Below, one piece after another: positions 14,066-23,177 of a DNA stretch of 36,921 nt. This stretch comes from Dehalococcoidia bacterium. Lineage in GTDB: Bacteria; Chloroflexota; Dehalococcoidia; CAUJGQ01. The DNA is taken from NCBI GenBank assembly GCA_035310145.1, contig DATGEL010000019.1, positions 1-36,921 of the forward strand, given 5' to 3'. Under the pieces are notes generated by a model. The model did not search any database and was not told the origin of the DNA. It saw only the letters and a list, made by a program, of their open reading frames with translations. Position 1 is the first letter of the stretch, and each line of letters starts with the position of its first letter. The translations under genes and the position numbers were made by a program.

Positions 14066-16969
14066 ATGAGCGCCGCCGACCGCAGTGAGGTCAACCTCTC
14101 AGTGTTTTGGGCGAAGCTCCCCCGCGAGCGTGGCGTGGCACCCGCATTCCACCCGCTCATCTGCCATCTGCTCGACGTGGCGGCCGTGGCCGAGCACATC
14201 TGGAATAAGACGCTGTCCCCATACGCACAGTACCACCTGGCCGCCGGCCTCGGCATGGACGATCTCGATGCCGCCCGCACCTGGGTTGCCGCCCTTGCTG
14301 GCCTGCACGACACGGGCAAAGGCTGCCCCGCCTTCCAGCAGCAGCCCGCGGCAGAGCTGCTGCGCGGCCTGTATGGCGGCGCTCTATTCACGCTGGACGG
14401 ACCGGAAGCTTTGCCGCCGCGCACGCCCCACGGTGTCGTCACCGCCGTCACGCTCGGCGAAATCCTGCGCGATCAGTGTGGAATTGACGGCAAGGTGAGC
14501 CGGCGCCTCGCGCAGGTGGTCGGCGGCCACCACGGCTTCTTTCCTTCAATGAAGGAGCGGAACGAGCTAGGACGCGATCGGGCGAAGGTATTCCCTGTGC
14601 GCGTCGGCAACTGTGCCTGGGAGGACGTGCGCGTGGGCGTCGTGCGGCTCATAGGCGATGCGGTCGGGCTCGACAGCCTGCCGGTGCCAAAGCGGCTGGA
14701 GGATGCGGCGATCATGGCGCTGGCCGAGATTGCCTGCGTCGCCGACTGGATCGGCTCCAACACGCGATTCTTCCCCTTCCTTGCCGATCCGCCGCCGCCA
14801 GCCCCGCCGGTGCTCGATGCGCCTGCCGCCCGCGCATACCTGGATCGTGCCCGCGAGAACGCGCGCCGGGCCCTGCACCGCCTGCACTGGAGCGGCTGGC
14901 GCGCGGCCGCGCAACCCATATCGTTCCGTGGGCTCTTTCCGAGCATCGCGCGACCCTGCGACCTCCAGTCCCGCATGGAGGAGCTGGCGGGCACACTCGC
15001 CGCTCAACTTCCAGCGCTGGTGATCGTCGAGGCGCCGATGGGAGAAGGGAAGACCGAAGCCGCACTCTATGCCGCCGACCGCTGGGGCGTGGCGCCGGGG
15101 CCGAGCGGCGCCTATGTGGCGATGCCGACACAGGCAACGAGCAACCAGATGTTCTCCCGCGTGCGCGAGTTTTTGGAGCGGCGCTTCCGCGGTCAAACGG
15201 TGACGCTGCAGTTGCTGCACGGCCACAGCGCCCTCTCCGCCGAGCTGCAGGCGATGCTGCGCGACAACCCCGACGATCTGGTACCCAATGACGTCTGCGA
15301 CGAGAGTCTGCAAAGCGACGCACAAACGCGCCAGCAGGCCGACGTGATCGCTGGCGAGTGGTTCACCGCCCGCAAGCGCGGCCTGCTGGCGCCCTTCGGC
15401 GTCGGCACCGTAGACCAGGCGCTGCTGGCCGTGCTGCCCACGAAGCATCAGTTTGTGCGCCTCGGCGCCCTCGCCGGCAAGGTCGTGATCTTCGACGAGG
15501 TGCATGCCTACGACGCCTACATGTCGATCATCCTGGAGTGCCTGCTCACCTGGCTGGCCGCACTCGGCTCGCCCGTGCTGCTGCTCTCGGCCACGCTGCC
15601 GCGCTCGCGGCGCGACGCGCTGCTGCGTGCCTACGCACGCGGCCTGCGGCTCGATCTGCCCAAGCCGATCGCGTGCGAGCCGTATCCGCGCCTCTCCTGG
15701 ATCACGGCGACCGGCGCCGGCTCCGCCCCGATCGCCGCATCGGAGCGCAGCACGCGCAGTCTCAGCGTCGACTTCGTAGACGGTGCGATCCCGGTCGATG
15801 GCGGCGAGTTCGCGCTGGGCCGGGCGCTCCAAACGGCGCTGGAACACGGCGGCTGCGCTGCGGTGGTCTCCAACACGGTGCGGCGTGCCCGCGACGTCTA
15901 CGAGGCGTTACGGCCGTTCTTCCCAGCCAAGGACGCGGGCGACGGCCGCCCCGAACTGGAACTGTTTCACGCCCGCTTCCGCTTTCGCGAGCGCGACGCG
16001 CTGGAGAAGCGCACGCTGCTGCGCTTCGGCCGGCCGGAGGGCGAGGTCGAGTTTGAGGACGGGCGCAGGGAGCCGGTGCGGCGTCCTCATCGCGCGGTGC
16101 TCGTCGCCACACAGGTGATCGAGCAGAGCCTCGACTTGGACTTCGACCTGATGGTCAGCGACATGGCGCCGGTCGACCTGCTGCTGCAGCGCTCCGGCCG
16201 CGAGCACCGGCACCCGCGGCCCTCTCGTCCGCCGGGGCTGGAGACGCCGAAACTCTGGATCTGCCGGCCGCAGGGCGAGCGGGAGGGCGTGCCGGTGTTC
16301 GAGGACGGAACGCGCATCATCTACGACGCCCACATCCTGCTGCGCTCCTGGCTGGCGCTGCGAGGGCGCGATCAGATCGCCGTGCCGGGCGATGTCGAGG
16401 CGTTGATCGAGGCGGTGTACGGCCGGGGCGAGCCGCCCGCGGAACTGAGCGACGCGCTGCGCCGCGCCTGGACGGCGACACGAGCCGCGTTCGACAAAGA
16501 CACCGCCGTGGCCGAGTTCGAGGCCGAGCAGGCGCGCATCTGGCCGCCCTTCCATGACGGCAGCGACCTGCTGGACGCGGACCGCCCCGAGCGCAAGGAG
16601 GATTCACCCGATCAGCCCGATGCCTTTCAGGCCCGCACGCGCCTGGGTGACTCGCCCATCATGTTCATCGTGCTGCGACCCGATGAATGGGATGAATACT
16701 GGCGCTTGCCGAAGGCGCGCACACCGACGATCGAGCAGCTCCGCTACCTGTTGGAGCGCTCGGTGGGGCTCACAAACTGGCGGGTGAAGAGGCACCCCGA
16801 CGCCTTCGACCTGGTGCCCGGCGCCTCGCGCTCCGCCACGCTTCGCGGCACACGCTTGGCACGGCTGGACGAGAACAACATCGCGATGCCGAATGGGCAG
16901 GAATATCGCATCAGGCTGGACGAACGGATGGGGGTCGTCGTGGAAGACGCGAACGGAGGCAGCGAGTGA
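14066..16969 (+). CDS. cas3: CRISPR-associated nuclease-helicase Cas3 (type I-E)
   Basis: A 967-residue protein that degrades DNA recruited by Cascade. The N-terminal HD nuclease shows H34, H81-D82 (LAGLHDTGK), H122 and the H155-H156 pair (GGHHGFFP). The SF2 helicase follows: Walker A APMGEGKTEAAL (about 325), MPTQATSNQMF, DEVH (FDEVHAYD, about 478), SATLP (about 505), ATQVIEQSLDLDFD and motif VI LLQRSGREHRH (about 708). A Cas3 C-terminal domain ends the protein. All key residues are present. ATG 14066 has AGAGGAAG about five bases upstream. It is the first gene of the eight-gene cas operon and overlaps cse1 by one base in TGATG. Confidence 0.97.
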   Translation: MSAADRSEVNLSVFWAKLPRERGVAPAFHPLICHLLDVAAVAEHIWNKTLSPYAQYHLAAGLGMDDLDAARTWVAALAGLHDTGKGCPAFQQQPAAELLRGLYGGALFTLDGPEALPPRTPHGVVTAVTLGEILRDQCGIDGKVSRRLAQVVGGHHGFFPSMKERNELGRDRAKVFPVRVGNCAWEDVRVGVVRLIGDAVGLDSLPVPKRLEDAAIMALAEIACVADWIGSNTRFFPFLADPPPPAPPVLDAPAARAYLDRARENARRALHRLHWSGWRAAAQPISFRGLFPSIARPCDLQSRMEELAGTLAAQLPALVIVEAPMGEGKTEAALYAADRWGVAPGPSGAYVAMPTQATSNQMFSRVREFLERRFRGQTVTLQLLHGHSALSAELQAMLRDNPDDLVPNDVCDESLQSDAQTRQQADVIAGEWFTARKRGLLAPFGVGTVDQALLAVLPTKHQFVRLGALAGKVVIFDEVHAYDAYMSIILECLLTWLAALGSPVLLLSATLPRSRRDALLRAYARGLRLDLPKPIACEPYPRLSWITATGAGSAPIAASERSTRSLSVDFVDGAIPVDGGEFALGRALQTALEHGGCAAVVSNTVRRARDVYEALRPFFPAKDAGDGRPELELFHARFRFRERDALEKRTLLRFGRPEGEVEFEDGRREPVRRPHRAVLVATQVIEQSLDLDFDLMVSDMAPVDLLLQRSGREHRHPRPSRPPGLETPKLWICRPQGEREGVPVFEDGTRIIYDAHILLRSWLALRGRDQIAVPGDVEALIEAVYGRGEPPAELSDALRRAWTATRAAFDKDTAVAEFEAEQARIWPPFHDGSDLLDADRPERKEDSPDQPDAFQARTRLGDSPIMFIVLRPDEWDEYWRLPKARTPTIEQLRYLLERSVGLTNWRVKRHPDAFDLVPGASRSATLRGTRLARLDENNIAMPNGQEYRIRLDERMGVVVEDANGGSE

Positions 16970-18597
16970 TGCCTGGCTTCAATCTGCTGGAGGAGCCCTG
17001 GGTTCCGGTGCTGCTGCCCGACGGTGCGCCGGCCGAGCTGCCGCTAGGCGAGACCCTGCTGCGAGCGCACGAGCTGAGCGAGGTCAGCGACGAGTCGCCC
17101 CTGGTCACCGCCTCGCTGCACCGGCTGCTGCTGGCTCTGCTGCACGCGGTGTTCCGCGGCCCGGCCTCGCCCTCCGCCTGGGCCGCGCTCTGGTCCGCCG
17201 GCCGCTTCGATCCGGCGACGCTGGGGCGCTACTTCGCGCAGTGGCGGCCACGGTTCGAACTGTTCGATGCCGAGCGGCCGTTCTACCAGCGTACCGACAT
17301 GGAGACCGTCACCAACGCGTCCTCCGCCCTGCGCCTGGTGCACGACCGCGCGGCCGCAAACAGCAACCGCTTTTGGGACAAGACCGACGACGATGCCGGC
17401 CTAACGCCGGCCGCCGCGGCGCGGGCGCTGATCACGACGCAGGGTTACGCCTTCGCGGGCGGCGTCAGCTTCCCGCTGCGCTTCTACGACGCGCCAAACA
17501 TGCGCGGCTATACGGCGCTGGTGCGCGGCGAGACCCTGTTCCAGACGCTGGCGCTCAACCTGGTGGTCTACAACGCGCAGGAGCCCTTTGCCCGCACCGG
17601 CGCGGATCTGCCGGCTTGGGAGCAGGAGACCTTCGCCGTGCCCGACAAGGACGGCACGAAGCCCGCGGGTTACCTCGACCTGCTCACCTTTCAGGCGCGG
17701 GCGGTGCGGCTGTTGCGCGACGAAGACGGGCAGGTGCGGCGCTGTCTCTTCCGCATGAACATCGTGCTGGACGATCGCCAGGCGCTCGACCCATTCAAGT
17801 CCTACCGCCATGACGAGAAGCTCGGCTGGCGGCCGCGTACGCTGACCCAGGGCCGCGCGGTCTGGCGCGACAGCCATGCCCTCTTCGCGGCGTCTGAGGC
17901 AGGCCGCCGGCCGCGGGTGCTTGACTACGTCGCCCAGATCCCCCAAGCGCTGGACGACGAGGGCTGGAAGGGTGCGCTGCCGCCGCAGCAGCCCAACCTC
18001 GACGTGCTGGGCCTCTGCTCCGAGCCGGGCAAGGCGATCGTGCACTACTGGCGTCAAGAGCGGCTGCCCATGCCGCTCGCCTATCTGGACGACCGGGCGC
18101 TGCAAGACCGGCTGCAGCAGGCGCTGCAGGCCGCCGAAAACGGCTACTCCGCACTCGCGTCGGCGGTGTACACCCTGGCGCGGCTGATCCTGCAGCCGGA
18201 CGGCCGCAAGGGCGACGAGAAGGCGATCCGCGCCCTGGCGGACAGCATGGGCGCCGACGTGCGCTATTGGCGTGCGCTCGACCTCGCCTTCGACGGCTTC
18301 CTGCCCGCGTTGGCCGACGACTGGCAGCCCGTCGGCCCGGCGAAGACCTACGGCGCGCACGCGCTTCCCGCCTGGGGCAAAGAGATACAGCGGGCGGCGC
18401 AAACGTCGTTCCGAGCGGCGGCAGATATGCAGGGCGAATCGGCGCGGGCGCTGCGCGCTGCCGCCGAGGCGGAGCAGGGGCTGCGCATGCGGCTGTCCGA
18501 TCCGCTGCGGCAGCGGCCGCGCGGCGGCGAGCCCGCGAAGCAAACGGAGCCGGCGAGCGCGGGACGCGCTCTTGGAGACAAAGGAGGAGCAGCGTGA
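16969..18597 (+). CDS. cse1: Cascade large subunit Cse1/CasA (type I-E)
   Basis: A 542-residue Cascade large subunit (Cas8e), which recognises the PAM and recruits Cas3. The N-terminus FNLLEEPWVPVLLPDG is the family signature. Typical central features are PFYQR, the AITTQGYAFAGG-like segment and the helical-bundle C-terminus. ATG 16969 overlaps the cas3 stop (TGATG) and has GGAGG nine bases before it; GTG 16966 is an alternative. The C-terminal 40 residues are Arg/Ala-rich and probably unstructured. Confidence 0.96.
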   Translation: MPGFNLLEEPWVPVLLPDGAPAELPLGETLLRAHELSEVSDESPLVTASLHRLLLALLHAVFRGPASPSAWAALWSAGRFDPATLGRYFAQWRPRFELFDAERPFYQRTDMETVTNASSALRLVHDRAAANSNRFWDKTDDDAGLTPAAAARALITTQGYAFAGGVSFPLRFYDAPNMRGYTALVRGETLFQTLALNLVVYNAQEPFARTGADLPAWEQETFAVPDKDGTKPAGYLDLLTFQARAVRLLRDEDGQVRRCLFRMNIVLDDRQALDPFKSYRHDEKLGWRPRTLTQGRAVWRDSHALFAASEAGRRPRVLDYVAQIPQALDDEGWKGALPPQQPNLDVLGLCSEPGKAIVHYWRQERLPMPLAYLDDRALQDRLQQALQAAENGYSALASAVYTLARLILQPDGRKGDEKAIRALADSMGADVRYWRALDLAFDGFLPALADDWQPVGPAKTYGAHALPAWGKEIQRAAQTSFRAAADMQGESARALRAAAEAEQGLRMRLSDPLRQRPRGGEPAKQTEPASAGRALGDKGGAA

Positions 18598-19229
18598 CTA
18601 CAGACACGGCGCCGGCACAGCCGCCGGCAGCGGCGCCACGGCTGGACCCGCAGGCGCGGGGACTGATCGAGCAGCTTGTCGCGCTCGTGGGGAAGGAGGA
18701 CCGCGGCGCCCTGGCGCAGCTCCGGCGCTCCGCGGGCAAGGAGCCCGGCGAGGCGGCGGGCGTCTTTCAGTACGTCGTGCCATACGTGCCCGGGCGGACG
18801 CCCCACCGCACCGATGACCGGAGCGATTGGATCGAGACCTGCCGCTACCTCGTGGCAGGGCTGTTCGCACTGCACCCGCCCGCGCTGCTGCCGAACCGCA
18901 CGGTGGCGCCGATGCCAAGCGACTCGCTGGGCGCCGCCTTCAACCGCATGGCGCCCAGGGGCGCGGGCAACCGCGAGGCGATGGAGCGCCGCTTCTCGCA
19001 ACTGCTGGTGGCCGACGCTGAAGAGCTGCCCGACCGCCTGCGCCAGGCGATCTCGCTGCTGCGCGCTGCCGATCAAGCGGTGGATTGGCGCTGGCTGCTT
19101 GCCGACCTGGAGCGCTGGCGAGCGCGCGACCGCCTGGTGCAGCGCCGCTGGGCGCAGGACTTCTGGCGCCTGCCCGAGCGTGAGCGAGACGAGGACGAAC
19201 CGACGGCAAACAAGACGCCTGGCGAATGA
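18594..19229 (+). CDS. cse2: Cascade small subunit Cse2/CasB (type I-E)
   Basis: A 211-residue small subunit that stabilises the crRNA and the non-target strand. Recognised by its position and by the Cse2 pattern ALAQLRRSAGK, then DWIETCRYLVAGLFALHP, GAAFNRM, ERRFSQLLVADAEELPDRLRQAISLL and the C-terminal WAQDFWRL. GTG 18594 overlaps the cse1 stop as GTGA and follows AAGGAGGAG by about four to five bases. A Pro/Ala-rich N-terminal stretch of about 18 residues precedes the domain. The stop is followed by 76 bases before cas7, the largest gap in the operon. Confidence 0.95.
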   Translation: MTTDTAPAQPPAAAPRLDPQARGLIEQLVALVGKEDRGALAQLRRSAGKEPGEAAGVFQYVVPYVPGRTPHRTDDRSDWIETCRYLVAGLFALHPPALLPNRTVAPMPSDSLGAAFNRMAPRGAGNREAMERRFSQLLVADAEELPDRLRQAISLLRAADQAVDWRWLLADLERWRARDRLVQRRWAQDFWRLPERERDEDEPTANKTPGE

Positions 19230-19305
19230 CAGAAAACGGATAACCATAGCGCGGCTGAGCGCCGCCCCTCGAGTGCGGTACGCGCTCTTGAGATGGAGTG
19301 GAAAC

Positions 19306-20514
19306 GTGTTCGTAGAGCTGCATATTCTGCAGAACTTCGCCCCCAGCAACCTGAACCGCGACGACACCGGCGCCCCCAAGAGCAGCACCTTCGGCGGCAT
19401 CTCCCGCGCCCGTATCTCCAGCCAATCGCTCAAGCGCCGCGTGCGCGAATTCGTGAAGGAGTACGGCCTGCTTTCCAAGCAGAACCTGGCCGAGCGCACG
19501 CTGCGCCTGGTCGACGCGGTGACGCGGCAGCTGGTCGATTTGGGTCGCGAGGAGCCAGCGGCCCGTGCCGCCGTGATCACGGCGCTGGACAAGCTCGGCT
19601 TCAAAACCGAACCGACGGACGGCGACCACACGCAGTACCTGCTCTTTCTTGGCAATGACGAGATCGGGCGGCTGGCCGAGGCGGTGCACGACCACTTCGA
19701 CGCTCTGACCGCCGCTCAGCCTGCAGCCGAGGCCACCGCCGTGCCCGCGGCCGGTGGCCGGCAGCGCAAGGTGCAGAGCGGCGCCAGGGATGTGCCGGAA
19801 GAGGTGCGAAAGGCGCTGGACGCCGTGCTGACTACGGCGAGCTCGGCCGCGGACCTGGCGATGTACGGCCGCATGCTGGCGAACGTGCCGGCGAAGAACA
19901 TCGACGCTGCCTCGCAGGTGGCGCACGCGATCAGCACGCACCGCGTCAGCCCTGAGTTCGACTACTTCACCGCCGTGGACGACCTGAAGCGGCGGGAGGA
20001 GGACGCCGGCGCCGGCATGATCGGCAGCGTCGAGTTCAACTCCGCCTGCTACTACCGCTACAGCAACGTGGACGTTGACCAGCTCGTCCGCAACCTCGAC
20101 GGCGACGCGGAGCTGGCGCGCCGCGCCCTGCGCGCCTTCATCGAGGCAACGATCCTCGCCATGCCCGACGCGAAGCAGAACAGCTTCGCCGCGCAGAACG
20201 CGCCCGGCTTTGTGCTGGCGGTAGTGCGCGACCGCCGGCAGCCCGTCTCGCTGGCCAACGCCTTCGAGGCGCCCGTGCTGCCGCGGGCTGGCGAATCGCT
20301 GACCGGCCTCTCTGTCATGCGACTGGCACGCGCTTTCGAGCAGCACGAGCGCATGTACGCCGGCTACAGCGGCCTGGTGGCGCACTGGGCCTGCGGCGCC
20401 GCCTTCGAGGAGCCGGAGTATCTGCAGAGCCTCACCCCGGCCGCCGTGCCTTCCGTGCACGATCTGGTCCAGCGCACGAACGCGGCCGCCTTCGCGGAGG
20501 GAGCCGTCGCATGA
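19306..20514 (+). CDS. cas7: Cascade backbone subunit Cas7/CasC (Cse4)
   Basis: A 402-residue backbone subunit that coats the crRNA spacer. The N-terminus FVELHILQNFAPSNLNRDD and KSSTFGGISRARISSQSLKRRVRE are hallmarks of type I-E Cas7. Later, MYGRMLANVPAKNIDAASQVAHAISTH and GAGMIGSVEFNSACYYRYSNVDVDQL are equally typical. The start is GTG 19306 with GGAG about seven bases upstream; ATG 19293 lies in another frame. Residues about 140-165 (Ala/Gln/Arg-rich linker) vary in the family. It overlaps cas5 by four bases (ATGA). Confidence 0.96.
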   Translation: MFVELHILQNFAPSNLNRDDTGAPKSSTFGGISRARISSQSLKRRVREFVKEYGLLSKQNLAERTLRLVDAVTRQLVDLGREEPAARAAVITALDKLGFKTEPTDGDHTQYLLFLGNDEIGRLAEAVHDHFDALTAAQPAAEATAVPAAGGRQRKVQSGARDVPEEVRKALDAVLTTASSAADLAMYGRMLANVPAKNIDAASQVAHAISTHRVSPEFDYFTAVDDLKRREEDAGAGMIGSVEFNSACYYRYSNVDVDQLVRNLDGDAELARRALRAFIEATILAMPDAKQNSFAAQNAPGFVLAVVRDRRQPVSLANAFEAPVLPRAGESLTGLSVMRLARAFEQHERMYAGYSGLVAHWACGAAFEEPEYLQSLTPAAVPSVHDLVQRTNAAAFAEGAVA

Positions 20515-21194
20515 CCTCGTTGCTGCTGCGGCTGGACGGCCCCATGCAGGCCTGGGGAATCGCGAGTCGCTTCGGCACACGCGACACCGGCCGCGAACCA
20601 TCCAAGTCTGGCGTCATCGGCCTGCTCTGTGCGGCGCTGGGCAAGCCGCGCGTCGAGCGGCCGGACGACGGCTTCCCCACCCTGGCCGCACTCTCGCGCC
20701 TGCGCATGGGTGTACGTGTGGATCGCGAGGGGATCGTGCAGCGCGACTTTCATACCGTGGGCGGCTCAGCGGGAAGCGGCGGCGCCGACGTGGTTTCATC
20801 TCGCTTCTACCTCGCGGACGCGCGCTTTCTCGTATGCCTGGAAGGTGATGATACGGCGCTGCTGCACCGGCTCGATGCGGCGCTGGCACAACCCGTCTGG
20901 CAGCTCTGCCTCGGCCGGAAGGCGTTCGCGCCCGCCGCGCCGGTGTGGCTGGCCGGCGGGCTCTCCGAAGCGCAGCTCGTGGAGGCGCTGCGTGGCTACC
21001 CGCCGCTGGCCGGTCGGCGCGAGCCTGCCGGGCTGCTGCGATTCGTGATCGAGGATGCCGCGGGCGAGGCGGTGCGCCAGGACGTGCCGCTCTCGTTCAA
21101 CCCGGCCACCCGGCGTTTCGCCCTGCGCCGGGTGCGGACGGAGTTGCTGGAGCCGGCGGCCGCTGGCGTGGCGGCTGGCGAACAGGAGGAGTAG
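20511..21194 (+). CDS. cas5: Cascade subunit Cas5e/CasD
   Basis: A 227-residue subunit that binds the 5' handle of crRNA at the base of Cascade. The signature N-terminus LLLRLDGPMQAWGIASRFGTRDTGREPSKSG is complete. ATG 20511 sits in the ATGA overlap with cas7. Its own stop precedes cas6e by two bases, with the cas6e ribosome-binding site inside its last codons. No catalytic role is expected in type I-E. Confidence 0.96.
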   Translation: MTSLLLRLDGPMQAWGIASRFGTRDTGREPSKSGVIGLLCAALGKPRVERPDDGFPTLAALSRLRMGVRVDREGIVQRDFHTVGGSAGSGGADVVSSRFYLADARFLVCLEGDDTALLHRLDAALAQPVWQLCLGRKAFAPAAPVWLAGGLSEAQLVEALRGYPPLAGRREPAGLLRFVIEDAAGEAVRQDVPLSFNPATRRFALRRVRTELLEPAAAGVAAGEQEE

Positions 21195-21196
21195 CT

Positions 21197-21901
21197 GTGT
21201 ATCTCTCCAGGCTGCTGCTGAACGCGCGCGACTACCAGGTGCGGTGCGACCTGGCCAACTGCCAGGAACTGCACCGCACCTTGCTCTCGGCCTTTCCGAC
21301 CGCGGGCGGCAGCCGCGCCGAGGCGGGGCTGCTCTTTCGGCTTGAGGAGGGCGAGCGATCGGCGCCGCTGGTGATCGCGCAGTCGCGCGGCCGGCCGGAC
21401 TGGGAGCGACTGCGCGTGCGCTCGCCGGCCTACCTGCTCGGCGTTCCCCCGCTCGGCTGGGACTGCAAGGACGTGGCGAGCGCATACGCGTCCGTTCAAA
21501 CGGGGATGCAGTTGCGCTTCCGGCTGCGGGCCAATCCGACGCGCAAGGTCGATACGAAGAGCGGACCCGACGGAGCGCGCCGCAACGGCCGGCGCACCGT
21601 GCTTACGGGTGCGGACCAGAAGCTCGACTGGCTGCGGCGCAAAGCGGAGGCCGGCGGCTTTCGCCTGTGCAGCGTGCACAGCAGCGACGCGGGCGTGCCG
21701 GCCGTCGATGTGCGCCCGCAGGACGATGTATTGGGCTGGCGCTCCGCCGGTGAGCAGCGGAATCGGCTGGTGTTCGGCGCCGTCCTCTTCGAAGGCGTAC
21801 TCGAAGTCACCGACGCCGAGCGCTTCCGCGAAGCGCTGCGCGATGGCATCGGCTCGGGTAAGGCCTACGGCTTCGGTCTGCTCTCTATCGCACCCGCGTA
21901 G
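21197..21901 (+). CDS. cas6e: crRNA-processing endonuclease Cas6e/CasE
   Basis: A 234-residue endoribonuclease that cuts pre-crRNA at the base of the repeat hairpin. The catalytic His is at H26 (CQELHRTLLSAFP), the position known in type I-E enzymes. The C-terminal Gly-rich RNA-binding loop reads IGSGKAYGFGLLSI. GTG 21197 starts two bases after the cas5 stop, with AGGAGGA six bases upstream. The repeat it would process has a 6-bp stem and leaves an eight-base GUGAACCG handle. Confidence 0.96.
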   Translation: MYLSRLLLNARDYQVRCDLANCQELHRTLLSAFPTAGGSRAEAGLLFRLEEGERSAPLVIAQSRGRPDWERLRVRSPAYLLGVPPLGWDCKDVASAYASVQTGMQLRFRLRANPTRKVDTKSGPDGARRNGRRTVLTGADQKLDWLRRKAEAGGFRLCSVHSSDAGVPAVDVRPQDDVLGWRSAGEQRNRLVFGAVLFEGVLEVTDAERFREALRDGIGSGKAYGFGLLSIAPA

Positions 21902-21927
21902 TGCGCAGCGGTTCAGGGGAACTTGCG

Positions 21928-22875
21928 ATGAAAGACCTGCACACCCTGCCCAAAGTGCGCGACAGCTGGAGCTACCTCTACGTCGAGCACTGCCGCATCG
22001 ACCAGGAGGCGAAGGCCATCGCCCTGCACGACAAGCACGGTGTCGTGCCCGTGCCCTGCGCTACGCTCACCACCCTCATGCTCGGTCCCGGCACCACGAT
22101 CACCCACGCCGCCGTGCGGGCGCTCGCCGACAACGGCTGTCTCATCGTCTGGACGGGTGAAGAAGGGGTCCGCCTCTACGCGCAGGGGCTGGGCGAAACA
22201 CGCTCGGCGCGACGCTTTCTCTGGCAGGCGCGCCTTTGCTCCGATCCGCCCTTGCGCCTGCGTGTCGTGCGCCGGCTCTACGAGATGCGCTTTGCAGAGC
22301 CGCTGGATCCCGATCAGACGCTTCAGCAACTGCGCGGGCGCGAAGGCGTCCGCGTGCGCGAGGCGTACGCACGGGCCAGTCGCGAGACCGGCGTGCCCTG
22401 GAGTGGCCGTGCCTTCCGGCGGGACAATTGGGGTGCGTCCGATCCGGTGAATCGGGCGCTGTCGGCGGCGAACTCCTGTCTCTACGGCGTCTGCCAGGCG
22501 GCGATCCTCTCCGGCGGCTACTCGCCGGCACTGGGCTTCATCCATACCGGCAAGATGCTGAGCTTTGTCTACGACGTCGCCGACCTTTACAAGGCTGATG
22601 TTACGATTCCGCTCGCCTTCCAGACAGCCGGCGCGGCGGCAGCCGGGGTCGAGACCTCGGTGCGCAAAGCCTGCCGCGACGCGTTCAAGTCCTCGCGCCT
22701 GCTGCAGCGCATCCTGCCCGACATCGACCGTGTCCTCGGCGTCGAGGAAGCGGAGGAGTCTGCATTCGACGCCGACGAAGCATTGCCCGGCGGTCTCTGG
22801 GATCCGGAGCAGGGCGAAGTCGCCGGCGGCGTGAACTGGGACGATGAGGGCGCTGCGGCGCCGCCGACGGGTTGA
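21928..22875 (+). CDS. cas1: CRISPR integrase Cas1 (type I-E)
   Basis: A 315-residue metal-dependent integrase for spacer acquisition. Catalytic residues are present: E139 (GREGVRVR), H206 (GFIHTGK) and D216/D219 (SFVYDVADLYK). The N-terminus (KVRDSWSYLYVEHCRID) is typical of Cas1e. ATG 21928 has AGGGGA about seven bases upstream; an in-frame GTG at 21901 lies too far from a ribosome-binding site. The C-terminal 40 residues are acidic (VEEAEESAFDADEA, then GGVNWDDEG), an extension often seen in actinobacterial and chloroflexal Cas1e. Confidence 0.97.
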   Translation: MKDLHTLPKVRDSWSYLYVEHCRIDQEAKAIALHDKHGVVPVPCATLTTLMLGPGTTITHAAVRALADNGCLIVWTGEEGVRLYAQGLGETRSARRFLWQARLCSDPPLRLRVVRRLYEMRFAEPLDPDQTLQQLRGREGVRVREAYARASRETGVPWSGRAFRRDNWGASDPVNRALSAANSCLYGVCQAAILSGGYSPALGFIHTGKMLSFVYDVADLYKADVTIPLAFQTAGAAAAGVETSVRKACRDAFKSSRLLQRILPDIDRVLGVEEAEESAFDADEALPGGLWDPEQGEVAGGVNWDDEGAAAPPTG

Positions 22876-22885
22876 GGTGGGGGCG

Positions 22886-23158
22886 ATGATGGTCTTAATC
22901 CTGGAACGGGTGCCGGTGTCCCTGCGCGGCGAGCTGACGCGTTGGCTGCTGGAAGTGCGGGCTGGCGTCTTTGTCGGCGATGTTTCGGCGCTGGTGCGCG
23001 AGAAGCTGTGGGAGCTCGTCGAACAGCGCGCGCGTGAGGGCGCCGCCGTGCTGGTGCATAACGCCGACAGCGAGCAAAGCTTTGCCCTGCGCCTGCACGG
23101 CGAGCCTTCGCGAGACATCGCCGAGTACGACGGCCTCTACCTCGTCCGCAAGCGGTAA
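22886..23158 (+). CDS. cas2: Cas2 (type I-E, CT1978-like)
   Basis: A 90-residue partner of Cas1 in the integrase complex. MMVLILERVPVSLRGELTRW with EVRAGVFVGDVSALVREKLWELV is the Cas2e pattern. There are two adjacent ATG codons (22886 and 22889); GAGGTGG lies five to eight bases upstream. The usual C-terminal strand (SFALRLHGEPSRDI) is complete. Its stop lies only 19 bases before the first CRISPR repeat. Confidence 0.96.
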   Translation: MMVLILERVPVSLRGELTRWLLEVRAGVFVGDVSALVREKLWELVEQRAREGAAVLVHNADSEQSFALRLHGEPSRDIAEYDGLYLVRKR

Positions 23159-23177
23159 AAGCTCGCGAATTCGAAGC